From assembly GCF_016775705.1 (NCBI RefSeq), contig NZ_CP068760.1, positions 744,001-808,000 on the forward strand: DNA of 64,000 nucleotides. The letters are read 5' to 3'. Source of the stretch: Chryseobacterium cucumeris. GTDB lineage: Bacteria > Bacteroidota > Bacteroidia > Flavobacteriales > Weeksellaceae. The notes under the pieces are model-generated. The model did no database searches. It was not told where the DNA came from and was given only the letters and a program-made list of their open reading frames with translations. The position numbers and the translations under genes were made by a program. Shown in pieces: positions 62,020 to 64,000 of this stretch; position 1 is the first letter of the stretch, and each line of letters opens with the position of its first letter.

Positions 62020-64000
62020 ATGAAATTAATCAACAAATCGATGCTAACTGCAGTAATTACTTTATCTACAGCTAGTGTCTATTATGCTCAACAGGTTCAG
62101 GACTCTACAAAAATTAAGTCCAATGATATTGAACAAGTTGTATTAACTGGTGTTGCAGATATCGCCAAGGATAGAAAGACTCCAGTAGCAGTTTCAACAA
62201 TTAAAGAAGCACAGATTGTTGAAAAATTAGGTAACCAGGAGTTTCCTGAGATCCTAAACACAACTCCATCCGTTTATGCTACTAAAGGAGGTGGTGGTTT
62301 TGGAGACTCTAAACTAAATATTAGAGGATTTAACCAAAACAATATTGCCGTAATGGTAAACGGTATGCCAGTAAATGATATGGAAGGAGGATCAGTTTAT
62401 TGGTCAAACTGGGCAGGACTATCTGATGTAACTTCTGCAATGCAGGTACAGAGAGGACTTGGGTCTTCCAAATTAGCAATTGCGTCTGTGGGTGGCACTG
62501 TAAATATTCTTACAAGAGCTGCCGACAAAAAACAAGGTGGAATAGTTTCTCTGGGAGTTGGTAACAATGACTATGTAAAATCTCTTTTTGCATACAATAC
62601 AGGAAAATCTGAAAAAGGATGGTCTTCTTCATTTCTAATGTCCAGAACTGCAGGTTCTATGTATGCGGACGGAACCAAGTTTGAAGGATATAACTATTAT
62701 TTTGCATTAGGATACAAAAAACCGGGAGGTAATCATGATTTTCAATTTACCATTACTGGGGCACCTCAATGGCATAACCAAAGGTCATATGCTATTGCTA
62801 TTTCCGATTATATAAAATTCAACCCTGATCATGATGGAACTCCAGACAGAAAATATAACTCAGATTGGGGCTATCTGAATGGAAGACAGTATTCAGCAAG
62901 AGTAAACTATTATCATAAGCCTGTATTATCCTTAAACTGGGACTGGACACTGAGTGAAAAGTCTAAACTTAACACGGTATTATATGGTTCTTTTGGTAGA
63001 GGAGGAGGAACAAACACTACCGGTTCTGCCAATGGAAAGAGCTTAAGTACTTTTAGAGATCAGAATACCGGATTATATAATTTTGATAATGTTGTTGCAG
63101 CTAACCAAGCGTCTACACCAGATAAAGGAGTGCTTATCAGAAATGCATCTATTAATTCACACAACTGGTTTGGTTTAATTTCAAGCTTCAACCACACCAT
63201 CAATGATAACTTTAAGTTCTCTGCGGGTGTTGATGCAAGATACTATTATGGATACCATTACCAGGTAGTAACTGATCTACTAGGTGCAAGCGGATATATT
63301 GATAAAAATAACAAAAACATTCCACCTAACTTAGTAACAGCAGTATCCAAACCAGAAGCTAGCTGGAATCCATTTGGCGGAAAAATTGACAATATAAATA
63401 ATCAAATTGGCTATAGCAATGATGGGGAAGTACTTTGGTATGGAGCTTTTGGCCAGTTCGAATATACAAATGATAAAATCTCTGCGTTCGTTCAAGGGTC
63501 TGTATCTAACCAAGGATTTCAAAGAATTGATAACTTTATTGTTGATGGAGTTACAAAATCAAAGAAAGGAGAAATTATGAATACTAAAACAGGTTTCAAA
63601 AATCTGTTCGGATACAATATCAAGGCTGGAGTTAATTACAATATTAACGAACAACACAATGTTTTTGGGAATGTTGGATACTATGAAAAACAGCCGTTTT
63701 TCAATGCAGTATACAGAAGTAATGAGAACATCGTTTCTCCGGATCTTACAAATGAAAAAATATTTGGTGTAGAATTAGGGTACGGTTTCAGATCTGCAAA
63801 TTTCAACGCTAATGTTAACTTATACAGAACAACTTGGGATGACAGATATCTTAGAAGATCTAACCTAAGAGATCTTGTTGCAGGTAAGACGGCTTATGTA
63901 GAAATGAATGGACTGAATGAAGTTCACATGGGAGTGGAAGTAGATGCTAACTATAATCTTAATAAAATATTAACCATCAATGGTATGTTCTCTATAGGAG
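62020..64000 (+). CDS. TonB-dependent outer-membrane receptor, partial (3' end outside window)
   Basis: The frame is open from ATG 62020 to the window end (660 codons). A signal peptide ends about S-V-Y-Y-A-Q. Plug-domain motifs follow: F-P-E-I-L-N-T-T-P-S-V-Y, F-G-D-S-K-L-N-I-R-G-F, V-M-V-N-G-M-P-V-N-D and V-Q-R-G-L-G-S-S-K-L-A-I-A-S-V-G-G-T-V-N-I. The rest is beta-barrel sequence. There is no obvious carboxypeptidase-like N-terminal domain and no SusD partner in view. It takes up an unknown substrate with energy from TonB. The N-terminus before the plug is short. Confidence 0.93.
   Translation, partial: MKLINKSMLTAVITLSTASVYYAQQVQDSTKIKSNDIEQVVLTGVADIAKDRKTPVAVSTIKEAQIVEKLGNQEFPEILNTTPSVYATKGGGGFGDSKLNIRGFNQNNIAVMVNGMPVNDMEGGSVYWSNWAGLSDVTSAMQVQRGLGSSKLAIASVGGTVNILTRAADKKQGGIVSLGVGNNDYVKSLFAYNTGKSEKGWSSSFLMSRTAGSMYADGTKFEGYNYYFALGYKKPGGNHDFQFTITGAPQWHNQRSYAIAISDYIKFNPDHDGTPDRKYNSDWGYLNGRQYSARVNYYHKPVLSLNWDWTLSEKSKLNTVLYGSFGRGGGTNTTGSANGKSLSTFRDQNTGLYNFDNVVAANQASTPDKGVLIRNASINSHNWFGLISSFNHTINDNFKFSAGVDARYYYGYHYQVVTDLLGASGYIDKNNKNIPPNLVTAVSKPEASWNPFGGKIDNINNQIGYSNDGEVLWYGAFGQFEYTNDKISAFVQGSVSNQGFQRIDNFIVDGVTKSKKGEIMNTKTGFKNLFGYNIKAGVNYNINEQHNVFGNVGYYEKQPFFNAVYRSNENIVSPDLTNEKIFGVELGYGFRSANFNANVNLYRTTWDDRYLRRSNLRDLVAGKTAYVEMNGLNEVHMGVEVDANYNLNKILTINGMFSIG

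Overview
The window looks like chromosome of a flavobacterium in the Chryseobacterium / Weeksellaceae group (phylum Bacteroidota). The basis is low GC, T9SS sorting signals of types A and B, lipoprotein signals, and repeated TAnnTTTG promoter elements just upstream of starts. Individual proteins (SulP, GH3-like, Mfd, NadB/NadC) also look flavobacterial. No rRNA, tRNA, CRISPR array, transposase or integrase was recognised. The species assignment is an inference.

Layout. 1-10.6 kb is a surface-glycan locus: a partial MBOAT O-acyltransferase, an acyltransferase-3, a methyltransferase, three glycosyltransferases, three left-handed beta-helix acyltransferases and a divergent FabH-ACP-SDR trio that probably makes an acyl group for the glycan. 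10.8-12.7 kb holds a DUF2306 membrane protein and a membrane-anchored AraC regulator. 13.0-16.4 kb is an inorganic-carbon cluster: beta-carbonic anhydrase, small exported protein, SulP transporter, second beta-carbonic anhydrase. 17.1-24.3 kb is a polymorphic-toxin locus: a tiny T9SS type A protein coupled to a 2118-residue SpvB/Rhs protein, then a low-GC immunity candidate. 24.5-38.8 kb is mostly housekeeping and cell-envelope genes: pth, two paralogous lipoproteins, a three-gene operon of exported paralogs, mfd, small exported proteins, a GH3-like enzyme, an MFS transporter and a TPR-like protein. 38.9-50.4 kb has four large T9SS type B adhesin-like proteins with dnaB and rnhA between them. 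50.5-58.7 kb is an AT-rich island carrying a class I lanthipeptide system (two precursors, LanC, LanB, C39-peptidase ABC exporter) and a nucleotidyltransferase. 58.7-64 kb has a nitroreductase, nadB, nadC and a truncated TonB-dependent receptor.

Most notable. The lanthipeptide island is bracketed by a direct repeat of the promoter and first codons of the nitroreductase gene. This looks like an insertion that restored the target gene on the right and left a captured promoter on the left, now reading into the nucleotidyltransferase. The two precursors share a leader but differ in cysteine count, and a strong intrinsic terminator separates them from the biosynthetic genes. The four type B adhesins form a 2 x 2 mosaic of N-terminal and C-terminal types. 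The Rhs protein ends in a C-terminal tip that I do not recognise with certainty.
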